A stretch of DNA of 64,000 bases from Lingula anatina (taxonomy: Eukaryota; Brachiopoda; Lingulata; Lingulida; Lingulidae): positions 260,667-324,666 of the forward strand of contig NW_019775382.1 in the NCBI RefSeq assembly GCF_001039355.2, given 5' to 3'. Within the stretch, counting starts at the first letter, position 1. Every line of letters begins with the position of its first letter. Below are positions 1 through 12,955 of the stretch, piece after piece. The translations under genes and the position numbers were made by a program. The notes under the pieces were generated by a model that saw nothing but the letters and a program-made list of their open reading frames with translations, searched no databases and was not told where the DNA came from.

Positions 1-1922
1 AACATGCTCCATTAACATCAGGAAGTTGTTTCACCGTGTACCCCACTGTGTTAACTTTGAACTGTTCCAAAAAAACACCAAACAATACACATACCTTTCC
101 TGGGATCCTTTGTGCGCATGCATTGTTGGTAATAGAAATCCTGCAAATGCCTGAAAATACATGTGAGCGTCACCTACTTTCTTCGGAGAATCACCAATTG
201 AATACAGAGGGCATCAGTTCAGAACTGCGTTTATGTGTTAACTCTACCTTTAGAAAAAACACTCCAATCTCTCCGGTAATTAGTTTATGGTCAGTCTTTC
301 AATCTGTAAATCTTTCACTGATTCTCTTTAATAAACACTTTATGTCCCGTGCTAGAATACCACAGGCGCATTATTGGCTCATTATTAGGGTTATGTAACT
401 AGGGTTCTTTTGGTATTTTGTGATCGATCATAATCAACGGCCTTTAGGATTCATTTCATTTCAACCAATACAGTTCTTGAGGTCGAGCGATATTTATTCC
501 TCGGTGGGTGCTATGGCATCTTGAAGGCAAATCGTCAGCAATCCCTATCTGTTTTCTAGTTTGATTTTCAGTAATTGGATTGTTATAAACCAAAGCTCAA
601 TTGTGGCATGCAATGATTGTTACAGACCCGTGCCCACCGTGAGTGGTATAGATGTATGTTAAGAACTCCATGCACTCTTCACATACCTCGGCTGTGAAAA
701 GTCGTTTTTACTTATCCTTTTCTTTGAAATACTTATCTTCATGTTATTACAAAAATGATGAATAAACACTATTATAGCACAAAGTCCATTTTTTGTTTGC
801 TTCTTTAACCAACAAACCCGCTAAGCCACCGAGTGTGCAAGCTTTATTCGCCAATTTCCGTAACTAATTAGTAAAGTGTAATCATGAAAAATGGCACGAT
901 TGACAATTACGGTGCGAACCACAATCTCATGCCGGCATTTGATCTCATACTGTTTAGTTTATGAGATATGAGCCCCTAATTAGGTTGTTTCCATCAAACA
1001 AATGATGTGGTGCTAGATAGTCCATTAGGTCTGGCCGGAAAATAAGCTTAGAAATGAACATGCTATTCCATTTTTGGTGTAAAATATTGGGAGTATTATA
1101 ATTCCTAAATGGGTCCGTTGACTTCATTTTCGTGGTCATTATGCCATGATTTGAGCACTAAGACCGGGACTTTTTTTATCAATGTGGTGAGTTGACCAGC
1201 TAAAAGAAGCAGTCAAATTGACTCCTCCTCGTCTGTAATCTTGGCTGTTAGTATTATAAGGAAAGCTAAGAGAGCGCTTGGGAGTACTGATCAGCAGATC
1301 ATTGGTCAAATCAACCTTCCTATTGGTTAAAAAGTACAAGGACAAAGAGTTATGATTTTTGCTGACTACTAACGAAAAATTGACCTATTTCCCGTGCTTA
1401 CCGGACTTCAACATTTCATATGTTAGATTTTATTGAACAAAATGCATTAACATGTATTGCACTCACAATTATGGAAATGGTTAGAAACTATATCGAAGGA
1501 TCGAGGGATATCTTATAGATTAGGAGCTAAAGCTGCTATCCCAAGGGCGCGCGTTCAACTCTGAACATTTCAGCCCGAGGAGTTTTTTGTAATGACATTA
1601 GTGGATTCTACTTGAAAGTGTATGTCGTCAATGGTGTAAGGGGAATATATGAACCCCAGGATACCTGTATATTCAAAGTGCATGGCCAACAAAAGTGAAT
1701 GGCGTCTGTTGATCGGCATTTTCCAACCATATTTTTTTAAGTCATTGGGTATATCATAGACTAGACAGATTAAAGCAGCTAACATTTAGGGAATTTGGGG
1801 AGTGAATCAGGGCTGCACAATAGCCAGTATTTATTGGTAGAGGGGTAGGGGGTAAGGGCTTTGGGGTGGATGATTCAGTTTGATTGGCGATGTCACGGTA
1901 ACCCCACCCCAACCCTACTTCT
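1..1922. other. Intergenic/intronic, no gene seen
   Basis: Only short open frames occur here, on both strands, without splice-site context or protein-like composition. No repeat structure stands out before the foldback that starts at about 1923. Confidence 0.6.
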
Positions 1923-2253
1923 ATTATCTTCAGGCCTACCCAACTACCAGACGCGGCACCTATGGATCCTGAATTAACCGGTATATCAGACCACACTACC
2001 CGTTTTCAAGGTGTGTGTCAGATCGCATTACGGAGTATCATACCCCATCACAAATTTTGTAGGCCTACCTGTCATCCGGGTATCGCTTAGGATCATCGCT
2101 ATCACATCGCGCGCCAGGCAAAATGGGTGAAGTGGCTGATGCTCCGTAATGCGATCTGACGCACACCTTGAAAACTGGTAGTGTGGTCTGATATACCGGT
2201 TAATTCAGGATCCGTAGGTGCCGCGTCTGGTAGTTGGGTAGGCCTGATCTTTT
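1923..2253. repeat. Foldback element with ~118-bp inverted arms
   Basis: The left arm (1923-2040) and the reverse complement of the right arm (2137-2253) match at nearly every base, apart from a few substitutions. The spacer is about 96 bp. Shared blocks include AGGCCTACCCAACTACCAG, GAATTAACCGGTATATCAG and GATCGCATTACGGAG. Both arms therefore give the same start of an open frame reading outward (MWSDIPVNSGS...), which is a by-product of the repeat and not a gene. The structure fits a foldback or MITE-type non-autonomous element, or a fairly recent inverted duplication. No transposase is present and I could not fix target-site duplications. Confidence 0.85.
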
Positions 2254-5060
2254 ATCGAACAGTTTCGGTGGCTGAAAAATCTGGCGTCAGAGTCCATTGC
2301 TTTCGTAAAATGCGTCTTCATGTTTTCCTTTGGTTGTTTAACATGTGTTGCGGTTGTCTTACATCCTTGACACATACCAGGTTAATGAACTCCACGCTAG
2401 CTACATATAGAAATGGAAAGTGAATGAACTCCACTCTAGCAATATGTAGAAACTGAAAGTTCAACACCAGGGCGGGTGGTTTCCTCCTTCATACACAAAC
2501 ACATTCTACCTAAGTTTAATAAATTGGCATACAGTTACTATGCTTATTAAAACGTTTTTTATCGATAAATAACATTACAAACATTATGTTTACTGCATAC
2601 ACACCTAGGACGTCATTTTGTAGCAACATATATCTACTAAAATGACACATAAACGTTTGATGTAATACTTTTTACATTTTTATGGAGTAATTGTTTAACT
2701 TTTAAAGCCATGAGTTATAGATGAAAGGCTGGTGTCTCAGCTTAAAGACATATTATATCACTTCTGTCCTCTCAATACCTGTAAATACACTGTTTCACCA
2801 TATATTACTATAACGTACCGGAAGTCAGTCACGTGACTTCCATCCTCCGCAGATTTCTGCGCACTGCCTGACACCGTTTGTTCTTCTTTGACGCCATTTG
2901 AATAAAATATTTCTTCTGGTTTATGGTTTCATAAGTTTTCAACATCAAAGCATCTTTACACGTAAAGGCCAATTAAAAGAAACTATTTATAATAAGGCAT
3001 GACATTTTTACTTCGCTGTTCAGCACGTATAAATTTAACCACAAACAGACCAGTAGCAAAGTGTTAAATTTGATGCTGACGCACTTCAGTTGAACACTAT
3101 GCGGACGAAAACATCCGGGTTACGCAGGTTTATACCAGACTGGTTGAACATTGGGTGGCTTCATTATCAAAGTGGATTGCACTTTGAACCGATCTTGGGA
3201 GTAAAAGGGAGCCATACATACCACACTGTGCCACCATGTGGTGAAAACAGCGGCAAATCACGCTGAAACCAATGGGGTGCCCTTCATATGCAGGTCAAAA
3301 ACGGATTTCTTTTGCTCAGTGTTTCAAAGCTGAAGTTCTGTTTTTGTTTGACGAAATCAATATAATAAGATGGGGGCCAGAACCTGCTTAAATGAAATAC
3401 CACGATTCCATAGTTGGAAGGCCTTCTATTAGCATACAAATTAAAAAGCGCGCATTAACGATAGAGAAATATGCATACATATTAAATCACCTGTGTTTAT
3501 TCACAAATAAAACAGTTAACTTAGATTACTAGATAGTTGAAATTTATAAATAAAGGAAACCATATATTACACTGAATGTTTAGAAACGAGCGTCATTGTA
3601 TTGACCAGTGTGGTGATTCTCTCTACAAAGGTGACAAGATATTATCTATACGGAGGCTGTGCTTACCATTCACTTATTGGCTTCCATGTATCATTAGTCT
3701 CATTTCCAAAGGCAACAGTGGCGTAAGTTTTTTATCTCCCTGATGATCACACCGATCCCCTGTCAGGTAGAGTAATGAACAGCGTCCGTTGACGTTCACC
3801 GCTTAAAACGGCAATGCACTTTTTCAAAAGTTCATTTTACAATAATACCTATTAAATAATGGCGCACTTAATGTGGCTAAAACAATACCCACAATAAGCG
3901 TTCCAATTAATTATACATTACTGCAACATTATTTAATTATTCAACGCCATCTGTACATCTGTTTCTCTGTATTCGTGGTATATTTACATAATGGCAAGGG
4001 TTGGTACTCTAAACGACCTTGGTTTGCTTTGTAGTCAGAGTTATATTTATAAAAGTTATCTGTACACTCTGACTTTGAACTAAAATTCCTCATTGTTCAA
4101 CAATTTGATTTAACTTGTCTAGGATAATAGCGTCACGTAATGAAATGGCAGCGACAACGTATCTTCTCAAAAAAATGGGATCAAAGTTTTGCCACAAATC
4201 GTGGCAAGAATCTGTTGTCATTGTACAGTAATGTCGCCCCTCCGACAGTCAACAAAGCTGTGCCGTATTCTACTTAATTAACGAACTTCTGGAGGTGAAA
4301 CTACAACATAAGTTTACATATCACTATTCCAAACGTCATATAAATGTCAATCACTTGATATAATTGATCTATTTTCGATGATGCTGATGAATTCGTGATT
4401 TGTTTTCCCTGGAGTTCAAACCTCACATTACGCGCACTGACGTTTTTAAGTAGCCATTATCTTTTGCTCCCTTATACCAAACCCGCCTACATTTCTCTAT
4501 CTGATTACATACATTAATAAGCATGGACCTGCCAGTTTGTCAGTAATGGTTCAACTAGACTGTAATAAGTATTGATAACCATGAGAAGACAACCGCCTGT
4601 TTATGACTACGAGGACTGCAGATGCAATTGGTGTGAAGACCTCTGTAGCTGACAGTATCCAGGAGAACATCACCTCCAGAAAATTAGAATTTAATAAACA
4701 AAAATAAAATAGCGAGTTGCTGTTTTTTAGTAAATATTGAAACCCTGCGAGTGAATTGCCATTACATTGAATCAGACACAACCCGTTTACGTTAACGCAA
4801 ATATCTCAATAGCCACTACAGAAAGTACGCGCTTGGGTGCGACGTACCCTTTATTCTGGTTCATTGCAGATATCGAATTTTTGGTTGACGAATCCTTTGA
4901 ATCGGAGGGCAATCTTAATTAAACCATCGGACAAAACGAGAGTGAAGCCATTTGGAATGTACAGACATGTTGGAATGTACAGACATGTGACTAGTGCATT
5001 TGTCGTTGACATTTTATGAGCACTGTAAAACTGGGTTCCTATACCTTGATCGATCTAACA
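2254..5060. other. AT-rich spacer, no gene seen
   Basis: No open frame here looks like a coding exon. The only structured point I marked is the short palindrome with ETS-like and E-box motifs at 2817-2841. Confidence 0.55.
2817..2841. promoter_or_regulatory. Palindromic ETS-like / E-box cluster
   Basis: The sequence reads ACCGGAAGT, then GTCACGTGAC, then TTCC. GGAAGTCA and TGACTTCC form an inverted repeat around a CACGTG core. ACCGGAAGT matches the ETS-family consensus, and GTCACGTGAC matches the palindromic E-box bound by MITF/TFE and USF-type bHLH proteins. This pairing is typical of animal housekeeping promoters, but no first exon can be identified beside it, so promoter function is inference. 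Confidence 0.3.
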
Positions 5061-5252
5061 GGATCGATCCATCTCCAAGGTGTCTCTTGCTAAATTACTT
5101 TCAGCTCAAGCTGCTTAAATGTGTGGTATGCCTACTGAAGCTGTTAAACGATACTTAATTACACTTTAGCAGCTTCAGTAGGCGTGGCAGACATCTACGC
5201 CGCTTAGGTTGATAGCAATTTAGCAAAAATCCTCTTGGAGATAGACCGATCC
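5061..5252. repeat. Foldback element with ~87-bp imperfect inverted arms
   Basis: The left arm (5061-5147) and right arm (5165-5252, reverse complemented) share GGATCG, ATCTCCAAG, TTGCTAAATT and CCTACTGAAGCTG in the same order, with an unmatched stretch in the middle. The loop is only about 17 bp, so the single strand would fold into a long hairpin. This is typical of a MITE or foldback element. It is more diverged than the one at 1.9 kb, and the two share no obvious sequence. Confidence 0.75.
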
Positions 5253-5619
5253 ACAGTTAGTACGACAGGGTCTGGGAATGCTCCCTAAAGCAGAATCTAC
5301 CTACTGTCTGTCCACTGGGTGCGCTGGTAATCTGTCATAAAACCACTGTATGGCACCCTGTGTAACGTCAATTAATCAACGGGAATCATTCCTCGCCATG
5401 CAGATATACCCTTTGTATATGTATTTGTCAGTGGGGGCGATTTCACACCTACATGAAGGTGCTGAGAGAGCACATCCCTGTCTATGTTACGTAAGACAAG
5501 TCAAGCATGGCCTTTGACTTACTCCGGATTCCCAGCTGGGTGATAACACAGATCATGGCAATTAGCCACCACTGATCAGAGGTGATCAGAGGTGTAGGTG
5601 CGGGTTAGTGTCATTACAG
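5253..5619. other. Spacer, no gene seen
   Basis: I see no coding signal or repeat structure here. Confidence 0.5.
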
Positions 5620-5892
5620 TCAAATTCGATGGCTTTTTCCAGAAAGACTCATACTTTGGTTCTGTATACTGATATCACAGGAAAGTATCTACCTGGATTC
5701 GTCCCCCTAGACCATTACTGCCTTATCTGCGTGAGCGAAGTGCCAGTTGGAACAGTGTTTAGATGGACTGCCAAAAAGTCTTATCTTCATTCTCCGATGA
5801 GACTTGTCTACAGAGGTTATCATTGCTGCATTACATTAAGATGCCCTACTTGTCGGAGGCCAAGCATAACAAGACCAGCTAAATGTGAATGA
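5620..5892 (+). CDS. Candidate terminal exon, unknown product (low confidence)
   Basis: A splice-acceptor-like string (gtgtcattacag) ends at 5619 and is followed by about 90 open codons to a TGA ending at 5892. The peptide reads like protein (for example VLYTDITGKYLPGFVPLDHY) and carries cysteines in Cys-x2-Cys spacing twice (YCLIC; RCPTC after a CC pair) near its end. I recognise no family. The acceptor pyrimidine tract is weak, and no upstream exon is identified. It could be a chance open frame or a decayed transposon or gene fragment. Confidence 0.18.
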   Translation, partial: SNSMAFSRKTHTLVLYTDITGKYLPGFVPLDHYCLICVSEVPVGTVFRWTAKKSYLHSPMRLVYRGYHCCITLRCPTCRRPSITRPAKCE

Positions 5893-6450
5893 TTTCTGAC
5901 GTATTAACTATACATCATAGCAGAGTTGAGTAGACAGCTCAAAAAGAAAACTTTTCCCGGCTGATTTCTCTCTTTTAGACAAAATGGGTGTTGAGTCTTG
6001 TCTTGAACCCTGGTTCTGAGAAGGTCATGGAGGGATTGCATTAGTTTCAATGAGAAAAGACAATGTCCGGGACAATTATGAAAAATTGGGCCGACGTGGA
6101 CATGAGTTATAACATTCTTGATGTTCTTCCCAACATTATAGCATTCTTTTTGTTCTTATCAACAGATATAACATCATCAAAAACATTAGAAGCTATAAAA
6201 TATAATACATTAAATATCTCTTTAAATAATGCATTAAGGGACTCGCTGTAGTAAATGTATAAAAAGCATGGTCTCGATATATTGTTTATTAAGCTTGTTA
6301 TCACCACAGGCGTAATCAGCTCGCAATACGCAATGCTAGCAAGAATCATACATTATTTATGCTCTGCCAAGTACTGGATTGCAGCCAACATGGCAAGAAC
6401 GAACTATCCAGAGCTCAAAGGAACACTTGAACCAAGCGTCGGTCAAGCGT

Positions 6451-6597
6451 GGATTCCCAGCAACCCATATAAACCACTTCTATTTGTTTCGTTTGCGACT
6501 CAAATACAGTCGACATTCTAATGAATAAACGAAATTAATCACTCGATCAGCCATAAAAGAGCTTTAAACTGCATTTTTTTCAAATTTCTGGTCGCAA
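6451..6597. repeat. Dispersed repeat, copy 1
   Basis: From about ATAAACCACTTCTATT through ATTAATCACTC and ATCAGCCAT to AATTTCTGGTCG, this aligns in order with 16578-16724, with roughly three quarters of bases identical by eye. It is a dispersed element or fragment with no coding capacity. The second copy lies inside an intron. Confidence 0.6.
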
Positions 6598-8753
6598 CAT
6601 TCAAGTATCATTTTACGGTAATATGAAACGATGTCTTTTAGTATTTGTCTAAGTTGTGCTAGCTGAAACTATGTGGTGGCAACTGGTCGCCTTTTCTGGT
6701 GAAAAATTGTCCACAAATGCATCTTTAAGATCATGAATATTGAACCAATACATTTTTGCCAGCATTTCTCCACAATGATATTTGATGTCGGTATAATTGC
6801 ATCTCCAAACAACACATAGCTAGTGAAAACTTGCTCTTCCCTTATTTTACAGCTATGTGCTCTACAATCATACGTATATTTCACGGGCGATCCTGCCCCC
6901 GCCCCCCCCCCCCTTTACATTTTGTTCTATGTACCAAGGCGTTCTATCATTTAGGTAATATAAGGGTTCTTCGTTCCATGAGGTAATGGTATTTTGTGAT
7001 CCCCACGTAACACATTCAATGAATTGATTAGCATTTGGCTGAATAATTGTTCCTACTGTGGCCCGTTGAAACAGTGAAGTGTATGAAATTACAGGTATGC
7101 TCTAAACGTTTTAATTATATAATCGTTAATTTATAAGTATATTTAATATATTAGTTTGATTTGTGTCTTACTAGGTTAGAAAGTACGCTTGCACTGTTCA
7201 ACATGAAATAATTCAAAACATAATCATTTTCAGACATCAAAGTACTCTGGGCAGTCCTCTCTGTAATGTAGATTTTACCTGGAACGTACTCTCTCAGCTT
7301 ACCGTAGGGGGCATTACAAACCGTTTGGTGGTCAGTGAAATTACTCTGTTGTCCCACTCAAGGAAAGTCGAACATTGATTTTCCTCTCATGGTAAAGAAT
7401 AGTTTTCTGAGAGTGCCTATTTTAAAACACACAACTGAAAATACCTTAAAAGGACGTGCACAATACTTACTATAAACACATGCAAGTAATTTCAATAAAG
7501 TACACGTTACCTGGTCGTATCCACTTCACTAAAAAGTCAGGTCTATAAAGGGTTCTAACATCCAAACAGCCATCAGCACTCCTGCCGTCCACTGCCACTG
7601 GCGGTCCTGCTCCTGAGCATGGTTCTGAGGGAAATTCTGGAATGCTATCAGCGAGCAGATAAGAACGGAAAACTGCACTCGTTGAAATGGATGATGACTG
7701 TCCATCACCAAACAGAACATGTAGGAATTCGAGATAGCGTCCAGAGATATAAGCTTCTAATCTCTATAGAAAATTCTGTTTTTTTTTTTTTTGTTTTTTT
7801 TGCCGATGTTTACCGAAGGGCTGTCAAAAAGCCAAAGTATCGCTACACAGTTCAACAATAAGTTCTATAAGTACAGACACCCGCTGTGTCTAAATCTACT
7901 TCCTGGAGAAGTCGCAGTACAGTGAAGTACTTCTGACCTGCGCGCGCATGATTTGAATCTCTGATTTAATCCACCATCAGATCTAAGAGCGCCTTGGATG
8001 TGAGGAGAAACAAAGCAGAACGTATATTGATATCTAAACGCTCTGGGGCGTAAAGAACTCTCTCTCAATTGAGGACGAGGACAGCTAACTTGTGCACTTA
8101 ATATCTTGTCTGTTAACCGAATATTTTGCCTGAATCTAGCTTGAAAGCGCTGAACCAAATGACAAGCGCATTTAAAGTAACGCGCATAAAATGTTTTCCG
8201 GAGAGGATCATATTAAAAAGACATAATTTAATTATAGTGTGAAACCCCGTATGTTTCTTTAATAGCTTTCTCAACCAGCATGTACTCTAACCTCATCAGA
8301 CTTTGCCAACAATTGCATCTTAAGAGGACGAATTATTGTGTATTTGAATTGCTTCAGATTCCATGCTCCATAACTTGTTTAACGGACAGAGATTGAGTCT
8401 TGTCGTGCTGTGAACCATGTAATAACAAATCCCTTTTCCTCAATCTGCTCCTATGTTAGTAAGACGCGTTACTGTCTCAAACGGTTCTTTTGTAAATTAA
8501 ATTGCATCCTAAAATGAAATCTTCTGGCGGCCATTGCCTAGACTTTTGTCTACAGAACCGTCGAAACCATCATCAATAACTTACTAGGCTTGAGGAAAGT
8601 GTTCTGAAAATATTCAGATTATTTCACCAGAAATCACCATAATTTACCACTAACGATATTATCAAAAGAAATCTTGATGGAGTTTTTAAACGCAAGCAAC
8701 TTTAAACTGTACTCTGGCACAATAGTGTCCTGTAAGCCAAGGATGACCATCAG
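6598..8753. other. Spacer with a short C tract, no gene seen
   Basis: There is a C run near 6896-6914 and a T run near 7780-7800. Short open frames on both strands lack splice context or protein-like composition. Confidence 0.5.
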
Positions 8754-10266
8754 TACCCCACTGCCCACTGAATTGCGATACGTTGGGTCAATGAGTAAGA
8801 TATTTGAACCCCCCCCAAACTGGATTATGATACCTTGGGACGTCAATGAGCAAGACATTGGGAATACCCCCCCCCCCTGCCCACTGAATTATGATACCTT
8901 GGGACGTCAATGAACAAGACATTGGGAATACCCCCTCCCCCCTGCCCACTGGATTACGTTACCTTGGGACGTCAATGAGTAAGACATTGGGAATACCCTC
9001 TTCCCCTGCCCACTGGATTATGATACCTTGGGACGTCAATGAGTAAGACATTGGGAATACCCTCTTCCCCTGCCCACTGGATTATGATACCTTGGGACGT
9101 CAATGAGTAAGACATTGGGAATACCCTCTTCCCCTGCCCACTGGATTATGATACCTTGGGACGTCAATGAGTAAGACATTGGGAATACCCTCTTCCCCTG
9201 CCCACTGGATTACGTTACCTTGGGACGTCAATGAGTAAGACATTGGGAATACCCTCTTCCCCTGCCCACTGGATTACGTTACCTTGGGACGTCAATGAGT
9301 AAGACATTGGGAATACCCTCTTCCCCTGCCCACTGGATTACGTTACCTTGGGACGTCAATGAGTAAGACATTGGGAATACCCTCTTCCCCTGCCCACTGG
9401 ATTACGTTACCTTGGGACGTCAATGAGTAAGACATTGGGAATACCCTCTTCCCCTGCCCACTGGATTACGTTACCTTGGGACGTCAATGAGTAAGACATT
9501 GGGAATACCCTCTTCCCCTGCCCACTGGATTACGTTACCTTGGGACGTCAATGAGTAAGACATTGGGAATACCCTCTTCCCCTGCCCACTGGATTACGTT
9601 ACCTTGGGACGTCAATGAGTAAGACATTGGGAATACCCTCTTCCCCTGCCCACTGGATTACGTTACCTTGGGACGTCAATGAGTAAGACATTGGGAATAC
9701 CCTCTTCCCCTGCCCACTGGATTACGTTACCTTGGGACGTCAATGAGTAAGACATTGGGAATACCCTCTTCCCCTGCCCACTGGATTACGTTACCTTGGG
9801 ACGTCAATGAGTAAGACATTGGGAATACCCTCTTCCCCTGCCCACTGGATTACGTTACCTTGGGACGTCAATGAGTAAGACATTGGGAATACCCTCTTCC
9901 CCTGCCCACTGGATTACGTTACCTTGGGACGTCAATGAGTAAGACATTGGGAATACCCTCTTCCCCTGCCCACTGGATTACGTTACCTTGGGACGTCAAT
10001 GAGTAAGACATTGGGAATACCCTCTTCCCCTGCCCACTGGATTACGTTACCTTGGGACGTCAATGAGTAAGACATTGGGAATACCCTCTTCCCCTGCCCA
10101 CTGGATTACGTTACCTTGGGACGTCAATGAGTAAGACATTGGGAATACCCTCTTCCCCTGCCCACTGGATTACGTTACCTTGGGACGTCAATGAGTAAGA
10201 CATTGGGAATACCCTCTCCCCCTTCGGTTACACTTCATTTGGGGTCAATGAGGAACGCTTTGGGGT
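8754..10266. repeat. 64-bp minisatellite, ~24 copies
   Basis: The unit contains GGATTACGTTACCTTGGGA, CGTCAATGAGTAAGACATT and GGGAATACCCTCTTCCCC. The GGGAATACC landmark recurs at 8860, 8924, 8989, 9053 and then every 64 bp to 10205. The first copies are diverged, with C-run expansions and TATGATACC in place of TACGTTACC. The copies from about 9206 to 10166 (16 units) look identical. A degenerate copy closes the array at 10224-10266. The period is not a multiple of 3 and the array has stops, so it is non-coding. Confidence 0.97.
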
Positions 10267-12955
10267 TGCTTGACATGTGCGTCGTTGAGTTTTAAGAAAG
10301 GGTTCGTGAAGCATGCTAGGAGGTTTAGACATATAATCTTATCGTGTTTCCACGTCAATGCCAACACTAAAATAATTATTGTCTGAAAGAAACATCAAAA
10401 ACTTGCCGTGTCTTACTTTCATGGCAGTTTGTTCGATGAATTTTTGATAGTCACTTAGTCCTTAAAAACATATTGGCCGTGTTCACCCCGAAAAGAAAAA
10501 CGGAAAGTTCTTTTTTTCTTGTAATTTCGGCTTGTTAGCCTGCCATTAATCTCAAATTTCCCGGTCATTGACCTTTCCTGTGCCTGCTTTGCCACATGCA
10601 ATTATATGTGAGTTTAATGCGGAAGAAACAACAATACATTGTAGATCACATCACTGTAGACCCAGGTCTTGTTAATTCTTAGGACTGGAGTCATAACGCC
10701 CATGTATATAAGTCCTGTGGTAAATAATGAGTCTGTTTTCCTTGCAGCATAGCTTCTGGCTAAACTGGTAATTAGTCAGGTTATTTCGTGGCTATAATAG
10801 CCACATAGTCGGGTGACTGACCTTTTCCATGCCGCTCTCAACTGCTCACATCTCGCTTCCCCGAGAGGAGGAGGTTAGGATGGGGGCAAGAATATAGATT
10901 GTTCTGAATCTATCACTGTTAACGTGACTTCAGCAAAGGACGGGGGCAATTTTGCTATGGCTGTTGGTAGACAAGTTACCTCAAAATGTTTTAACATATT
11001 TTATGGATATTTAGGGTCTCAGTGAACAAAAATGAAAGAAATAATCACGATTTCGGCTAAACCCAGGTTTCCTAATATTTTAAAATATCTTTATTGCCTG
11101 TTTCCTCAGCGTTGGTCTGGCCACTTGTTTGTGTTGGAGCTAACTTTGCACACATACATACATATGACGTTGACATATGGCTCGGAAGTAGGAAAACACT
11201 GAAAAAAGAGAGAGTGTAGTTGACAGTTTTGAAAGTTCTACAGTACGACCACGCAGATGGGTGCCTCGTTGATGAGAAATAAATAATGTAAGCAACCCGA
11301 TCAGATCGTCCCTCTGTGTTTTGTATAAAGCTCGTGGTCATTGATTTACTTATGTAATACCTCATATTACCAGCTATGCGCCAACAAGGAACAGAAAAAA
11401 GGGACGGGGAGTTTTGAAGCGGCCACTGGGACGAAATAGTATGAATTCTTTTCCCGTTTTAAGGTTGCGGTAATGGTTTGAAATTTTAGGCAAATAGGCG
11501 TTAGTTTGATTAGCGTGACAATGTCAATGGAACTGAGAAACAGAACAAAGTAAAAAGAAGCGTGACAACTGGACATTCTTATCAGCTGAATAGTGTTAAT
11601 TACATTAAAAACTCCGCATGCACACACACGCACACACACACACACACACACAAAACAAAAGCAATAACTCTGATTATGGAAATTCTCCATTTACAATGGC
11701 AACAGAAAATATCTACCATAGCAGTTGGTTTTGGTTGCAAACCGTTCGATTATATTTTTATTCTCACTTTGATAGCAAATAAGTCTATATTAATTAGCGA
11801 CGGATATAGTTTAAGGACAATTCAAAATCTGTTTTCTGAGAATAAGTTTTCAGGCTGTAACCTTGAACAAAGCAAGTTCTAAGAAACGGTTAAAGTTGAT
11901 TGAATAACAGTAGATTCTGGGAAATGTAATAACTGCAATCTCAGCCAGGGTTTTTAAAATCATAAAATACTCTGGAAAAGACAAGAACCCAATAAACACA
12001 GTGTCCGTCGTGTAACTTACTTACCCAATGTGAGCTATACTACCAGGCATTTTAGTTCCTGGGTACTAATCAATTTCGTCTATTCGCCCACAGCGAAACG
12101 CTCCATTAATCTGCTTTATAATAGGGATAATATTGTGACACTCTTGATTAAAAACTTTGATGTGATTCACATGTCCCTCATTAAAAAGATAACATTTACA
12201 AATGTAACAACAAATATTTGGTAATAGAGCTCTGAACCCTCATATCTTTAACCCCGGGCCCCGGCAAAAGTTTTTTCCCCAACTCACGTGGTTTAAACAC
12301 ATTTAAGCACGGTTTAAGCACTGTTCTCCTTCCTGACCAATGTGGGGTGTATTGATGACCGACTGTGCCAGAATGATAGAAAACGAGGGCATGACTCTTT
12401 TCTGGGAACGTTAGGTACACAGTGAAACATGCCATTAAACAGAAAACTTCAAAGCATTCATTCAGAACAGTAGGTCATAGAAGACACGTTATTAAAATTG
12501 TATTAATGTAAATGTGATACCGCCTGTGTGATTCATGGTGGCTTTGAAGTCAGTAGCTTCCTCCGCGTCTCGAGAAAAAATGGCATCGATATCAGTTCAA
12601 GGGAAGGACAAGTTATCTCATTTTTTTCATTAATTTTCTTTTGAACTTCTAATAACCTTATCTTTACACGCTACCAAGTCTTTTCCCTTTTCTGTGAGTT
12701 GTTGACAGTGTTGCCTCGGAAGATTAGAACTAATATTGCTTTAAGATAATTTACACAGAAATGAATTTGATTTCACAGAAAGAAATGTAATAACCTAAAT
12801 GCTCCTATTTTTTGTCTGAAAATATTAACAAAACACCAAATGATCACCTGCTATCAATGTTTTATCATCATTAAGTTGAATTTGGAGAATAGTTGAAAAA
12901 TGTCCACATAAATTGGGGGAAAAAACTGAACTGACTGAGACTGGCACCTCTGCAG
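10267..12955. other. Spacer, no gene seen
   Basis: Contains a (CA)n microsatellite at 11621-11653. The open frames spanning that tract on both strands are translations of the repeat. There are no other structured signals. Confidence 0.5.
11621..11653. repeat. (CA)n microsatellite
   Basis: An almost pure CA dinucleotide run interrupted by one G (cacacacacgcacaca). Confidence 0.95.

Noticed and set aside
1754-2423. Two divergent frames that both begin MWSDIPVNSGS
   Set aside because: They start in the two arms of the foldback and diverge outside it, so the shared start is due to the inverted repeat.
8754-10266. CRISPR-like array
   Set aside because: Units are contiguous 64-bp tandem copies without variable spacers, in eukaryotic DNA.
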